NCBI GenBank assembly: GCA_038118725.1
Contig: JAYOIK010000063.1
Location: 1-31,594 of the forward strand
Direction of reading: 5' to 3'
DNA from: JADHLJ01 sp038118725
GTDB lineage: Bacteria > Pseudomonadota > Alphaproteobacteria > Thalassobaculales > Thalassobaculaceae
Length of the DNA: 31,594 nucleotides
In this document: in pieces, positions 31,574-31,594 of the stretch
Layout: each line of letters starts with the position of its first letter
Position numbering within the stretch: the first letter of the stretch is position 1
The notes under the pieces: generated by a model
Database searches by the model: none
Told to the model about the DNA's origin: nothing
The model's input: only the letters and a program-made list of their open reading frames with translations
Translations under genes and position numbers: made by a program

Positions 31574-31594
31574 TATGTAGTTTATATAGCGTAT

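Overview
The window looks like ordinary chromosome from a GC-rich, free-living alphaproteobacterium, probably Rhodospirillales-like. This is inferred from the GroEL, GroES and S4 sequences, the two-domain malic enzyme, the FliG N-terminus at the left edge, a DUF1194 protein and the dense, high-GC gene packing. I see no transposase, integrase, phage gene or CRISPR array. The genome appears to be rich in small-molecule catabolism genes embedded among housekeeping genes.

Layout. 1-53: first codons of fliG, running off the left edge. 185-1420: MFS exporter. 1599-4112: rightward operon of two tandem TauD/TfdA-type dioxygenases and a CmcI/MycE-type methyltransferase. 4131-6233: leftward pair (class III aminotransferase, then a paralogue of that methyltransferase) meeting the operon tail to tail. 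6351-10145: malic enzyme coupled to the Mg2+ transporter MgtE. 10246-11055: PAPS-type sulfotransferase. 11311-12141: inositol-monophosphatase-family enzyme. 12249-14398: groES-groEL with a sigma70-like promoter, a CIRCE operator and a terminator hairpin. 14435-18020: leftward operon of amidase, enolase-superfamily enzyme and alpha/beta hydrolase. 18266-19540: second MFS transporter. 19758-20846: PRISE-like reductase. 21183-23587: atypical gamma-glutamyltransferase-fold protein plus an Asp/Glu-racemase-superfamily protein, bracketed by copies of a REP-like palindromic repeat. 23854-25605: exported, canonical gamma-glutamyltransferase. 25710-25785: tRNA-Glu(CUC). 25960-26829: luciferase-like oxidoreductase. 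26848-27687: exported DUF1194 protein. 27771-28727: phytanoyl-CoA-dioxygenase-family protein. 28826-29317: YbaK-like protein. 29417-30034: ribosomal protein S4 with a strong promoter. 30160-31573: stand-alone cyclic-nucleotide-binding-domain protein and an unrecognised membrane protein.

How the genes fit together. The housekeeping units (groESL, rpsD, tRNA-Glu, maeB-mgtE, fliG) are clear. The rest reads as several short catabolic or tailoring units: three non-heme Fe/2-oxoglutarate oxygenases, two related methyltransferases, an aminotransferase, a sulfotransferase, an amidase, an enolase-superfamily dehydratase or racemase and two GGT-fold enzymes. Their substrates cannot be read from sequence. 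The points most worth a second look are the GGT-fold protein that lacks the residues used to recognise the gamma-glutamyl group, the inverted methyltransferase pair beside tandem dioxygenases, the REP-like repeats around the GGT block, and the cNMP-domain/membrane protein pair at the right edge.
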